A DNA stretch of 32,839 bases from NCBI GenBank assembly GCA_009780035.1, contig WRAU01000011.1, positions 1-32,839 on the forward strand, written 5' to 3'. Of the stretch, positions 1 through 8,852 are shown in pieces. A program made the translations under genes and the position numbers. The stretch is from Alphaproteobacteria bacterium (GTDB lineage: Bacteria; Pseudomonadota; Alphaproteobacteria; WRAU01; Hepatincolaceae). The first letter of the stretch is position 1; each line of letters opens with the position of its first letter. Under the pieces are notes generated by a model, which had not been told where the DNA came from, searched no databases, and saw only the letters and a program-made list of their open reading frames with translations.

Positions 1-316
1 CTGTCAGAACATTCCAAGTGCTTTCTCTCAGTAAAATTTTTACTCTCTCTTCTCTTTCTTTCTTCTTCTCTTCCGCAATCAACAAACGCTCTCGCCCGCC
101 CCTTGCTTCTTTCTCACTAACTATCTGTCAACTCCTTTCCATTTGTCAACTTCTCTAACTTAATCTTTTTTTATTTTATTGTCAAATCTTTTTTGCTATT
201 TATTTTTAAACCCAACAAAAAAGCCTGTTTGTCCTTAATAAAATAAAATTAGTTTACAATCTTAAAAAATATTTAATATAATTAGAATTCTTATTTTTAT
301 ACTGGAGCAAAAAAAA
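1..316. other. Gene-free, pyrimidine-rich leader
   Basis: No convincing gene is visible. Positions 30-120 are strikingly C/T-rich on the + strand and contain the only GC-rich patch nearby (about 85-105). On the minus strand one frame stays open from about 127 to the left edge and would encode a Glu/Lys/Arg-rich peptide, but it has no good start codon. Two TTGACA-like hexamers lie on the minus strand around 127-150. The right end holds the promoter of the transporter operon. Confidence 0.6.
253..282 (+). promoter_or_regulatory. Sigma70-type promoter of the transporter operon
   Basis: A -35 box TTTACA (253-258) is followed after 18 bases by a perfect -10 box TATAAT (277-282), 35 bases before the first start codon. 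GGAG at 304-307 is the ribosome binding site. Confidence 0.6.
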
Positions 317-1213
317 ATGGCTGGCGGATACTCTTTAGGGATTTTTCTGGGATTAATTTCCACTTTTTTTTACAGCATTATGGATTCTTCCATTAAATTT
401 GCTTCAAGCATTTACACGGTTGATTTTGTATCTTTTTACTTTCAAACCTGCATTTTAATAGTAGTTTTTTTATTAATAATCGGCTTATACAAATTTAAAA
501 CTGACTTATTTAAAGTTAAGAATCCCGTAGCTATTTTTTTTAGGGGAATTATAACTTTTATCAATTTTTTCTTAGTTTTTTATATTCTACGATATTTACC
601 CCTAGATATTTATTACTCCATAGTTTTTATGCACCCAATTATTGCCTCTACACTAGCTGTATTCATATTAAATGAGCGATTTACTATTCTAAAAAGCCTT
701 TCTTTAGCTTTAGGATTCGCTGGAGTTTTAATTATTACCAATCCATTTGCCGATAATTTTCATATAGAATATATATTTTATATGTTTGTAGCGTTAGCTA
801 TCGCTTTTTTCTCGGCATCTTCCGGTCTTATTACTAGAAAATATCTATATAATGAAAATTCTACTAAAATAACTTTTTATGTTTTTTTAATTTGCAGTAT
901 CTGCAGTGGATTCGCCTCTACTGCTAGAATCGGCAGCGAAAGTTTTGTTATAGATTCCCACCTTTTACCATTTATATTACTAACCGCAAGCACCTGTTTA
1001 ATCGGCTTTTTTTTATTTCTAAAGGCTTATCAAATAACTCCTATTCAGCTGGTAGCACCTACTGAGTATGCCCTAATGATTTGGGGCGTTTTCTTAGGCT
1101 ATATAATTTTCAATGATATTACCACTTTGCATACAATTATCGGCTGCTTAATTGTAATTGCCTCAAATGTAATTATTACTATTGATTCTAAAAAGGAGAA
1201 AGCGAATGTCTAA
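317..1213 (+). CDS. EamA/DMT family transporter, copy 1
   Basis: An inner-membrane carrier of the drug/metabolite transporter superfamily; the substrate cannot be read from the sequence. The 298 residues form about ten hydrophobic segments arranged as two EamA repeats (roughly 8-140 and 155-290). Marks shared with the next two genes are the PLDIYYSIVFMHPI segment near residue 95, RKYL near 172 and WGVFLGYIIF near 255. GGAG nine bases upstream supports the start. Its end overlaps the start of the next gene by 8 bases, so the two are probably translationally coupled. In Rickettsia a member of this superfamily imports S-adenosylmethionine, so metabolite import is possible, but that is only an analogy. 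Confidence 0.9.
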   Translation: MAGGYSLGIFLGLISTFFYSIMDSSIKFASSIYTVDFVSFYFQTCILIVVFLLIIGLYKFKTDLFKVKNPVAIFFRGIITFINFFLVFYILRYLPLDIYYSIVFMHPIIASTLAVFILNERFTILKSLSLALGFAGVLIITNPFADNFHIEYIFYMFVALAIAFFSASSGLITRKYLYNENSTKITFYVFLICSICSGFASTARIGSESFVIDSHLLPFILLTASTCLIGFFLFLKAYQITPIQLVAPTEYALMIWGVFLGYIIFNDITTLHTIIGCLIVIASNVIITIDSKKEKANV

Positions 1214-2105
1214 TAGCAATAAGCTAGGAATCGGATTAATTCTTTTATCTTTTCTATTCTTCTCGGCATCTAATGCCGCCACTAGATATATATTATATTT
1301 GAATTCCATTCCTATAAGTATTTATTTTGTTTATGTGAAACTATTTGCTGTTCTAATTTTTTTAGGATTCGGACTTATTGCTTTTGGAAAATCTTTTTTC
1401 AATATAAAAAACAAAAAAGTAGTTTTTATTAGATGTATGATTCTTATGATTAACAACATCTGCTTAACTATTTCTTTGTTGTATCTGCCGCTGGATATTT
1501 TCTACTCTATTGTGTTTATTATGCCTTTAATGACAACTGTTTTAGGAATCGCCCTTTTAAAAGAAAGATTCGTATGGTTGAATATTTTGGCAGTAATTAT
1601 TGGATTTATAGGAATAATAATCGTAGTGCAGCCCAATACTCAATCAAGCATTGGCTATATTGGAATTTTTACAGCTATTTTAACGGCAATTACCGGATCG
1701 GCTTCAGGAATCATTGCCAGAAAATATCTTAGAGAAGAGAATCCTTATTCCGCTACTTTTTATGTGGCTGTCTGCTCTTTTACCTTAGGCATAATTCTGC
1801 TGGCAGGAGAAGGTCGGCTTAATGATTTTTCTAATACAATTAAATATATTAGCTTTGAAGTATCTGCCATTATATTTTTCAGCGCCTTGTTTACAATCAT
1901 TGCCTCTACTTTATTTATGAAGTCTTATCAAATTACTAAAGCAACCACATTAGCTCCAGCGCAATATACACAGCTGCTGTGGGGAATTTTATTCGGCTAT
2001 GTGCTGTTTAACGATACAACCTCGCTTAGCACACTGTTAGGCAGCACGGTAATTATTTTTGCCACATTTTTCAATTTTTATGTATCTAATAGGAGTCCCA
2101 AATAA
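1206..2105 (+). CDS. EamA/DMT family transporter, copy 2
   Basis: A second inner-membrane carrier of the drug/metabolite superfamily, 299 residues, about ten transmembrane segments, substrate unknown. The start is placed at 1206 rather than the in-frame ATG at 1182, because AGGAG at about 1194-1198 lies at the right distance and the shorter form begins MSNSNKLGIG like its neighbours. It shares PLDIFYSIVF, RKYLREEN and the WGILFGYVLFND segment with copy 1, to which it looks closest. It overlaps copy 1 by 8 bases and its stop codon touches the next start. This packing implies one mRNA and coupled translation. Confidence 0.9.
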   Translation: MSNSNKLGIGLILLSFLFFSASNAATRYILYLNSIPISIYFVYVKLFAVLIFLGFGLIAFGKSFFNIKNKKVVFIRCMILMINNICLTISLLYLPLDIFYSIVFIMPLMTTVLGIALLKERFVWLNILAVIIGFIGIIIVVQPNTQSSIGYIGIFTAILTAITGSASGIIARKYLREENPYSATFYVAVCSFTLGIILLAGEGRLNDFSNTIKYISFEVSAIIFFSALFTIIASTLFMKSYQITKATTLAPAQYTQLLWGILFGYVLFNDTTSLSTLLGSTVIIFATFFNFYVSNRSPK

Positions 2106-2987
2106 ATGAGTTTACTGCAAAAAGGAATCTTCTTATCTTTTCTTGCCTACACCAGCTTTGCTTTTATGGATGTAGTCAATAAGTTTTTATTCAGCAGCAT
2201 TGACATATCGTTTTTTTCTTATATGTTTTGGCTGGATTCGGCAATTTTAGCAGCCTTAATTATTATAGGGCTATTCACCTCAAAGTTATCTTTAGCAATT
2301 TTCAAAACAAAAAACTGGCAATGGGTTTTTGTGCGTTCAATATTTTCAGTGGGGAATACCCTGTGCTCTCTTGTGGCAATTTCGCATTTGCCTTTTCATA
2401 TATTTTATTCCCTAGCGTTCATGCAGCCAATTATCGCCACGCTTTTAAGTATAATTTTATTTATAGAAAAACCTAATTTAAAAAAAATTGCCTTAATTAT
2501 TTTTGGATTTATCGGCGTGATGATTTCAATCCAAATTTGGGATTTAGAACACAGCGGCTTTGCTGTTATCGGTCTTCTTGGAGGATTCGGCGTAGCAATT
2601 ACCGGAGCATTCAGCGGTATTGTGGTGAAAAAATACCTGCCGAATGAAAACACTATCACCATTGCCATCTACAATATTTTATTAAGTATTTTAGTTGCAA
2701 TAGCCTATTTTGGCTGGAGCGGTGAAAGTATTTATTTAACAAATAATATCAACACCATCTCGTTAATTGCTGCAGGCGGAATTTTTTGCGCTATGGGCAT
2801 GATATTCTTCATGATGTCTTACCAGCGAGGTGCCGTGCAGTCTATTGTTTCCATGCAATACATTCAAATAATTTGGGGTGTTCTATTTGGATTTATATTG
2901 TTTGCCGTAGTTCCTTCAATTTTTGCAATAATTGGGGTTGCAATTATTATGACTGCAAACTATATTAATATAAAAATTAGCAAATAG
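2106..2987 (+). CDS. EamA/DMT family transporter, copy 3
   Basis: Third paralogue in the row, 293 residues with about ten transmembrane segments in two EamA halves. It is more diverged: the shared segments read LPFHIFYSLAFMQPI, KKYLPNEN and WGVLFGFILF. The ATG follows the previous stop codon with no gap, and AGGAG about 10 bases upstream lies inside the previous gene. The substrate is unknown. Divergence of the motif segments suggests that the three copies no longer share one substrate, but this is inference. Confidence 0.9.
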   Translation: MSLLQKGIFLSFLAYTSFAFMDVVNKFLFSSIDISFFSYMFWLDSAILAALIIIGLFTSKLSLAIFKTKNWQWVFVRSIFSVGNTLCSLVAISHLPFHIFYSLAFMQPIIATLLSIILFIEKPNLKKIALIIFGFIGVMISIQIWDLEHSGFAVIGLLGGFGVAITGAFSGIVVKKYLPNENTITIAIYNILLSILVAIAYFGWSGESIYLTNNINTISLIAAGGIFCAMGMIFFMMSYQRGAVQSIVSMQYIQIIWGVLFGFILFAVVPSIFAIIGVAIIMTANYINIKISK

Positions 2988-2995
2988 AGAATACC

Positions 2996-4636
2996 GTGTT
3001 AAGCAGAAATAATCTTATTATTTTATTATCAAGTGCCTTTTTGGCAATCCCATTAAATTTAATTGGCAATGAAATCAGCCTTTTACTGATTTCAGATTTA
3101 TTAATTAATTGGGTAGCCATCGCTTTTGTGCTGATGCTGTTTTCTATTAACCGATATGCTTTAAGTTTTATTTTTTCCTTATTTGTAATTGCCAACGCCA
3201 TATTCTTTTATATGAACTACTTTCTAGGGGTAGAAATTAATTTAACTGTCATTATGGCGATTATGCAAACAAATCCGTCCGAAGCGCTAGAGCATTCCAC
3301 AGGGTTTTCTTGGAAAATGCTGCCTTATTTTATATTGGCAATACTACTGCCAATATATTTAAGTTTTAAAATAAAACTTAAGCCAAAGAAATTAACTGCC
3401 GCATTTAAAGAGAAATTCAAATTAATCGCTGTTCTTATTGTTTTAACACTTATTTCTTTATTGACAAATATTGATAAAATCTCTCAAAACCGAGATTCTA
3501 AAGTTGAATCCTACGCTTATTTGATATTTAATATCAATAACAATTACTTTCCTATTAACTATGTTTACAATGTAGGAAAATATCTTATCGTAAATAGAGG
3601 CAACTTTACTTTCAGCGATATTGCCTCGCAATATAAATTCTCGGTGCTTCCAAAAAACAAACCCTATAATGTAGTTTTAGTAATTGGAGAAACAGCTAGG
3701 GCTGACAGATTTTCGCTGTCTGGCTATAGCAGAGAAACCAATCCTTTATTAGAAAAGCGGAAGAATCTCGTTTATTTCAATAATTTTTATTCATGCTACA
3801 CGGGAACTATTCCATCGGTAAGCTGTTTATTCGGCTTTAAAGAGGGAGCAGAATTCCGTAAAAACCTTGCAAAAAATTTAACAGACAATGTAGAAAGTTT
3901 TGTGATTCCCTTTGCCGCAGAAAATTTTGATACCTATTTGGTTACCAATAATGCCTACGGTCCTCGTGATCCAATGTTTGCAAGAGTTAAAGTCATAAAC
4001 AGCATTACTTATTTAGATCATAATATGCGAAGCACAGATGCCGATTTAATTCCGCAGCTGCAAAAAATTATTGCTAAAGCTAACCCTCTAAAACCTAATA
4101 AATTAATTATTCTGCATACTATGGGAAGCCATTATAAATATAACAATCGCTATCCTGAAAACTTCAATAAATGGACGCCTACTTGCAGTTCGCAGTTTAC
4201 AACAGACATACGAGATTGTAAAAAAGCTAATTTAGATAACGAATACGATAATTCTATTCTTTACACAGATTATATCTTAAACAGCCTAATGGATGTTTTA
4301 AATTCTACTAATTCCATACTTATTTACGCTTCCGACCATGGTGAAAGTTTAGGAGAAACCATTGAGGGTAAAAAACATTATTACCACGGCGGATCTTATG
4401 ATAAAGCTCCATTAGAACAAATTCATATTCCAGCTATTTTATGGTTTTCTGATGGTTGGATTAAAAACTTCGGTGATAGCCAGCTGAAAAATGCAAGGGC
4501 AAAAAAAGATAAAATACTAAATCATGATTTTATATCTTTTTCAATGCTGGATTGCGGATTTATAGAATCCTCGTTCATAGATAAATCTTTAAGTTTATGT
4601 GCTTCCGTGCCGCCGAAAAAGATTGTGTTGAGGTAA
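2996..4636 (+). CDS. eptA: Lipid A phosphoethanolamine transferase (EptA family)
   Basis: Transfers phosphoethanolamine from phosphatidylethanolamine to lipid A (or another envelope glycan) on the periplasmic face of the inner membrane. The N-terminal ~160 residues hold about five transmembrane segments and the rest is an alkaline-phosphatase-fold domain. Visible active-site elements: GETARAD (Glu232), SCYTGT with probable nucleophile Thr269, HTMGSHY (374-380), SDHGES (Asp447, His448) and His464. Cysteines near 267/277 and 397/408 match disulfide positions of the family. The canonical nucleophile context is SCGTAT; here it is SCYTGT. The start is GTG, 8 bases after the last transporter, with a weak AGAG site. 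Probably the last gene of the operon. Substrate assignment is by family only. Confidence 0.85.
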   Translation: MLSRNNLIILLSSAFLAIPLNLIGNEISLLLISDLLINWVAIAFVLMLFSINRYALSFIFSLFVIANAIFFYMNYFLGVEINLTVIMAIMQTNPSEALEHSTGFSWKMLPYFILAILLPIYLSFKIKLKPKKLTAAFKEKFKLIAVLIVLTLISLLTNIDKISQNRDSKVESYAYLIFNINNNYFPINYVYNVGKYLIVNRGNFTFSDIASQYKFSVLPKNKPYNVVLVIGETARADRFSLSGYSRETNPLLEKRKNLVYFNNFYSCYTGTIPSVSCLFGFKEGAEFRKNLAKNLTDNVESFVIPFAAENFDTYLVTNNAYGPRDPMFARVKVINSITYLDHNMRSTDADLIPQLQKIIAKANPLKPNKLIILHTMGSHYKYNNRYPENFNKWTPTCSSQFTTDIRDCKKANLDNEYDNSILYTDYILNSLMDVLNSTNSILIYASDHGESLGETIEGKKHYYHGGSYDKAPLEQIHIPAILWFSDGWIKNFGDSQLKNARAKKDKILNHDFISFSMLDCGFIESSFIDKSLSLCASVPPKKIVLR

Positions 4637-4641
4637 GCCTA

Positions 4642-5160
4642 TTAAGTTTGCGTGCAACCTATTGGTTTTTTGTTATACTTTTGAATAAAGTTTTTTAAAA
4701 TTTCATTTTCAGCTCGCTTTGATGTAGGAAAGCTATCTTGATATTCTTTACCAAAAAGAGTGTATTTTGGCTGTTCTGGAAAAAATGCAAAAACTTTTAC
4801 AGGTTGATTTATTTTTAGCAAACTTTGTAATACAAAATAATTAGTTGTAGAATTTGTTCCTGCTATTCTGTATTCAGTTTTACCACAATTATAAGATTGG
4901 ACTCTTTTTTTAATTGAGGTTATAGTATGACCAATTTTAAATATTTTATCATTTATAACAAAAACATAAACTAAGCCTTCTGTATCAAATTGTTGTTCAT
5001 TTACTACCTCTATTTCTAACTTTTCTTCTTCATTTTTAGGAATTAGATTACATAAATGAATAAAATAATCTTTATATTGAAAATCTTCATATGAAATTTC
5101 AAACTCTAATTGAGATAAATCTTTAACTGGAATTATGTTCTTATTTTTTTGTTTTGCCAT
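4642..5160 (-). CDS. GIY-YIG type II restriction endonuclease, Hpy188I-like
   Basis: A 172-residue nuclease predicted to cut DNA at the site protected by the neighbouring methyltransferase. The GIY-YIG core is visible: LVYVF (Tyr65), IFKIGHT (Lys75, His78), Arg86, Tyr90, and Glu151 in the helix RAENEIL as the metal ligand. From memory, Hpy188I has 170 residues with its metal-binding glutamate at 149. Both length and position therefore differ by two, which makes an Hpy188I-type enzyme (site TCNGA) the best guess. The first 60 residues are an extension outside the core, as expected for a specificity arm. The gene overlaps the methyltransferase by 20 bases in another frame and has only a weak AAGA site, so translation is probably coupled. 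It converges with eptA with a 5-base gap. Confidence 0.72.
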   Translation of the reverse strand: MAKQKNKNIIPVKDLSQLEFEISYEDFQYKDYFIHLCNLIPKNEEEKLEIEVVNEQQFDTEGLVYVFVINDKIFKIGHTITSIKKRVQSYNCGKTEYRIAGTNSTTNYFVLQSLLKINQPVKVFAFFPEQPKYTLFGKEYQDSFPTSKRAENEILKNFIQKYNKKPIGCTQT

Positions 5161-6412
5161 AATATTCTTGATTGAAATTACTAATAAATTCTATTTCTTG
5201 CGAGTCAAGATTAACATTCTCTAATATAGGGAATTGCTGCAATATTCTTATATTATTAAAATTACCATATCTAGTAATATTGTTTAAAAAAATATAAATA
5301 TGATTATCTAGCTCTGCTTTTATTTTAAGAGCCTCCTCCTTTGAAGAACATCTTATAAAAGCAATGCTTTGAGTCATGCCGCAATTATCAATAAATGTAG
5401 AATACTGATTGGTTAAAGAAATAAAAACTTTCCAGCCCTCTTGATATTTATGCTTTTTCTTACTCCAAACAATCTGTGTAGGGGTATGGATTATTTTATA
5501 CTTATACTCGCTATCCTGCTTTTCTTGAAGAAACATTTTTTTTGTGGTTCTATGCAAGTCGCTTGTAGTTTCAATTTTGTATTTTGGTAATTTATTATTA
5601 TTGATAGTTTTTTTTAAAATATCCATCACAGTTTGTGATACATAAAGCGGTAGAAATTTTTGTTTAGAATCTAACTTAACTATCTGCTCATCTTTCATTA
5701 CATAATTATTTGCTACACTGAAAGATTTTTTGTTAGGAACTTTATGTAATAAAAACCAAGTAAAAGAAGACCCAACTTTTGGAAACCACTTTTTTGCTCC
5801 ATGAATATCTATATGAATAAATTGATATTTAGTTAACTCGGTAGGCAATATATTTCTATCAGAAAAAGACATCCAATTATTAGGAACAATAAATAATATA
5901 TAACCACCATTTTTGGTTATACTTAGAGCTTTTTTTATAAAATCTCTTGATAAATTATGATTTTTAGAAGTTCTGCCATTTTCATTAAATTTTGCATATG
6001 GAGGGTTTGAAACCACAAGGTCGTATTTTTCATCTTCTTTAAAGGTAAGAAAATCTTGAATAGTTATATTCAGATTATCACCAAAGTAATTTTCTAAATT
6101 AGCGATTCTTTTTTCATTGATTTCGTTAAAATATAAATTTTCTAGCTTAGTTTTTGTTCTAATATAAGCATGAAAATTACCGTTGCCACAACAGCTATCA
6201 AGAATTTTTAGATTTTTTTTACCCCAAAAACTTTCTGGAATACTGTCAACCATTTCTTTAACGCAAGCCATTGGAGTGCAAATATCATTAGAATTTATGA
6301 AATGGCTTTCATCTGCATTTAACTTATCAAAATGCTTTTTGATTTCATCAAACTCTAATGCCTCAAACAAAGAAGAGGGTTGTTGGTAAATTTTTAATTT
6401 TTTACTAAGCAT
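5141..6412 (-). CDS. N6-adenine DNA methyltransferase, gamma class, type II R-M
   Basis: Predicted to methylate an adenine in the restriction site using S-adenosylmethionine. The 423-residue protein has motif X-like CTPMACVKEM (45-54), motif I LDSCCGNGNF (71-80) for AdoMet, and motif IV NPPY (136-139) for the flipped adenine. A recognition region follows. The order X-I-IV-recognition domain defines the gamma class. The start has a good ribosome site (GGAG in the preceding bases) and the gene precedes the endonuclease, so the methylase is made first. The two genes look visibly more AT- and Lys/Asn-rich than typA beside them, which fits horizontal gain. Site specificity (TCNGA) is inferred from the partner enzyme only. 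Confidence 0.85.
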   Translation of the reverse strand: MLSKKLKIYQQPSSLFEALEFDEIKKHFDKLNADESHFINSNDICTPMACVKEMVDSIPESFWGKKNLKILDSCCGNGNFHAYIRTKTKLENLYFNEINEKRIANLENYFGDNLNITIQDFLTFKEDEKYDLVVSNPPYAKFNENGRTSKNHNLSRDFIKKALSITKNGGYILFIVPNNWMSFSDRNILPTELTKYQFIHIDIHGAKKWFPKVGSSFTWFLLHKVPNKKSFSVANNYVMKDEQIVKLDSKQKFLPLYVSQTVMDILKKTINNNKLPKYKIETTSDLHRTTKKMFLQEKQDSEYKYKIIHTPTQIVWSKKKHKYQEGWKVFISLTNQYSTFIDNCGMTQSIAFIRCSSKEEALKIKAELDNHIYIFLNNITRYGNFNNIRILQQFPILENVNLDSQEIEFISNFNQEYYGKTKK

Positions 6413-6482
6413 ACCCTCTCCATTTTTAAATCATTATTAATAATCTTATAATAAAACCTTTTCAACAATAGGTCAATTAAAT

Positions 6483-8297
6483 CTACTCAGCTTTAGCACG
6501 ATAGTGCTTTTTGCGTTCATTCGGGTCTAAATACTGCTTACGAATCCTCAAGAAATTAGGAGTTACCTCTATCATTTCATCTTCTTCAATATAAGCGATA
6601 GCTTCTTCTAGGCTCATGCGTTTTGGCGGCGTTAAAATGATGTTATCATCTTTGCCAGCCGACCGCATATTGCTTAACTGTTTAGCTTTAAGCGGATTAA
6701 CCTCTAGGTCGTTATCTTTTGCATGTTCGCCGATAATCATACCCACATAAACATCTTCACCGGCACCGATAAACATTTTTCCTCTATCTTCCAAGTGGAA
6801 TAAACCGTAAGCTACTGATTTGCCTTGTTCTGTAGATATTAAAACCCCATTAAAACGGCTTTCAATCGCCCCTTTCCATTCCTCATAGCCATAAAATAGG
6901 CGCGACATTACGCCAGTGCCGCGTGTATCAGTTAAAAACTTAGAATAATAACCGATTAAGCCTCTTGTGGGAGCTATGAACACAATCCGCTGTTTGCCAT
7001 CGGCTGTGTTAGACATAGTATCAATTCTTGCCTTGCGTTTTTGCAGGGTATCTATAATTGTGCCGGCAAATTCTTGGTCTACATCTACCTGCACATATTC
7101 CATCGGTTCAAGTTTAACATGATCCTCAACTTTAATTAAAACTCTTGGGCGACCAATGGAAAGCTCAAAACCTTCCCTACGCATAGTTTCAATTAAAATT
7201 GCCAATTGCAATTCACCCCTTGCAGAAACTTCCAATGTATCGGCATTATCGGTATCTTGAATTTTAATAGAAACATTAATTTCTTGTTCTTTTAAAAGTC
7301 TTTCCCGAATTACTCTTGAAGTTAATTTTTTACCGTCTTTACCAGCGTATGGCGAATTATTAACTGAAAAAGTCATCGATAACACCGGCGGATCAATAGG
7401 TTTTGCGTATAAAGGCTCTGCCACTTCCGCATCGCAAATCGTATCTGATACGGTAGCTTTAGAGAATCCCGCAAGGCACACTATATCGCCGGCAACAACT
7501 TCATCTACGCTTTTTTTAGTTAATCCTTCATACAGCATTAACTTAGATACTTTAGATTTTTCTACTAAATTGCCATCACGGTCTAAGGCTTTTAAATTAT
7601 CACCTACCCGCACTTTGCCGCTGGCAATTTTGCCGGTTAGCATTCTGCCTACATAGTCGTCATTTTCAATCATGGTTGATACCATAGCAAATTTTGCCGC
7701 TGTATCTACTTTTGGTTCTTCAATTTTTTCAATTACAGTCTCAAATAAAGCTGATACATCATCGGCTTCTTTTTCTTCAGTTTTAGAAACCCAGCCATCA
7801 CGAGCGGCAGCATAAAGAATTGGAAAATCTAGCTGTTCGTCGCTGGCACCCAGATTTACAAATAAATCAAACACTTCATTGTAAACTTCATCAGGACGGC
7901 GGTCTGGCTTATCCATTTTATTAATCAATACAATCGGCTTAAGTCCAAGCGACAAGGCTTTAGATGTTACAAAGCGCGTTTGCGGCATTGGACCTTCCTG
8001 CGAATCTACCAAAAGAATTACGCCCTCAACCATGCCTAAAATCCGCTCAACTTCGCCGCCGAAATCCGCATGTCCCGGTGTATCTATAATATTGATTTTG
8101 TAATCTTTATAATGCACGGAAGTGCATTTCGCCAAAATAGTAATGCCGCGTTCTTTTTCAAGATCGTTAGAATCCATAACTCTAACTTCCACATTTTGAT
8201 TTTCACGAAAAGTTCCGCTTTGTTTTAATAATTCATCCACAAGCGTGGTTTTACCATGATCCACATGGGCAATAATTGCAATATTTCTAATTTTCAT
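6483..8297 (-). CDS. typA: Translational GTPase TypA/BipA
   Basis: A ribosome-associated GTPase of the EF-G family involved in 50S assembly, stress adaptation and growth at low temperature. All GTPase motifs are present: AHVDHGKT (10-17), DTPGHADF (72-79) and NKMD (126-129). They are followed by the beta-barrel domain, two EF-G-like domains and the TypA-specific C-terminal region. The length of 604 residues is normal. It has its own promoter upstream and is separated from the tRNA genes by a terminator. The start [17 protein letters not shown] is the usual family N-terminus. Confidence 0.97.
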   Translation of the reverse strand: MKIRNIAIIAHVDHGKTTLVDELLKQSGTFRENQNVEVRVMDSNDLEKERGITILAKCTSVHYKDYKINIIDTPGHADFGGEVERILGMVEGVILLVDSQEGPMPQTRFVTSKALSLGLKPIVLINKMDKPDRRPDEVYNEVFDLFVNLGASDEQLDFPILYAAARDGWVSKTEEKEADDVSALFETVIEKIEEPKVDTAAKFAMVSTMIENDDYVGRMLTGKIASGKVRVGDNLKALDRDGNLVEKSKVSKLMLYEGLTKKSVDEVVAGDIVCLAGFSKATVSDTICDAEVAEPLYAKPIDPPVLSMTFSVNNSPYAGKDGKKLTSRVIRERLLKEQEINVSIKIQDTDNADTLEVSARGELQLAILIETMRREGFELSIGRPRVLIKVEDHVKLEPMEYVQVDVDQEFAGTIIDTLQKRKARIDTMSNTADGKQRIVFIAPTRGLIGYYSKFLTDTRGTGVMSRLFYGYEEWKGAIESRFNGVLISTEQGKSVAYGLFHLEDRGKMFIGAGEDVYVGMIIGEHAKDNDLEVNPLKAKQLSNMRSAGKDDNIILTPPKRMSLEEAIAYIEEDEMIEVTPNFLRIRKQYLDPNERKKHYRAKAE

Positions 8298-8337
8298 TAA
8301 TACTTCACTTTTTAATAAACAAATTTTTTATCATTCA

Positions 8338-8366
8338 AATATAATTTGAAAGCAATAATAATACAA
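8338..8366 (-). promoter_or_regulatory. Probable typA promoter with overlapping palindrome
   Basis: On the minus strand TTGTAT (8361-8366) and TATATT (8338-8343) are separated by 17 bases. The -10 box lies inside a perfect inverted repeat, TTCAAAT-ATA-ATTTGAA (8334-8350), a possible operator. The AT-richness of the region makes chance palindromes likely. Confidence 0.45.
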
Positions 8367-8408
8367 GGAAATTTTACAGGCAATTTTTAAAGAATAATTA
8401 ATAATACT

Positions 8409-8442
8409 AAAAAAGAGAGTGAAGCAAGGAAATTTACTCTCT
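8409..8442 (-). terminator. Rho-independent terminator of the tRNA transcript
   Basis: On the minus strand AGAGAGT (8442-8436) pairs with ACTCTCT (8420-8414) around a 15-base loop and is followed by a run of T (8413-8409). It separates the tRNA pair from typA. Confidence 0.65.
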
Positions 8443-8479
8443 AATATTATTGTTGACAACTACATATTTAATTAAAAAA

Positions 8480-8506
8480 TCTTAAGATAGGAATCTTTAC
8501 TTAAGA
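8480..8506 (-). other. Hairpin immediately 3' of tRNA-Ala
   Basis: TCTTAAG (8480-8486) and CTTAAGA (8500-8506) are perfect inverted copies starting one base after the encoded CCA end. It could be a processing signal for tRNA 3' maturation. There is no T run, so it is not a standard terminator. Confidence 0.35.
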
Positions 8507-8507
8507 A

Positions 8508-8583
<76 letters not shown>

Positions 8584-8605
8584 ATTGACACTTCCATATA
8601 CAAAA

Positions 8606-8682
<77 letters not shown>

Positions 8683-8716
8683 ATATAAACAAATTGTGTC
8701 GTTGAAAACATGTAAT

Positions 8717-8745
8717 AATATAAATAATATTTTTTCCTTTGTCTA
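8717..8745 (-). promoter_or_regulatory. Promoter of the tRNA-Ile/tRNA-Ala unit
   Basis: On the minus strand TAGACA (8745-8740) and TATATT (8722-8717) are 17 bases apart, placing the start of transcription about 27 bases before tRNA-Ile. This supports independent transcription of the pair. Confidence 0.5.
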
Positions 8746-8778
8746 GTGTTTTTTTATTTATTTTTAAAATTTATTTAA

Positions 8779-8807
8779 TTGTTTTAATTAAAGAAAATTT
8801 ATATAAT
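8779..8807 (+). promoter_or_regulatory. Promoter of the nucleoside operon
   Basis: TTGTTT (8779-8784) and a perfect TATAAT (8802-8807) are 17 bases apart, 45 bases upstream of the nupC start. GGAGGG just before the ATG is a strong ribosome site. Confidence 0.55.
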
Positions 8808-8852
8808 TAACTTTGAGTTATTTTGTAGCAATTTTTTTATAACGGAGGGAAT

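Noticed and set aside
4637-6412. A mobile element or phage boundary around the restriction genes
   Set aside because: No integrase, transposase or flanking direct repeat is visible; horizontal gain remains only a guess from composition and family.
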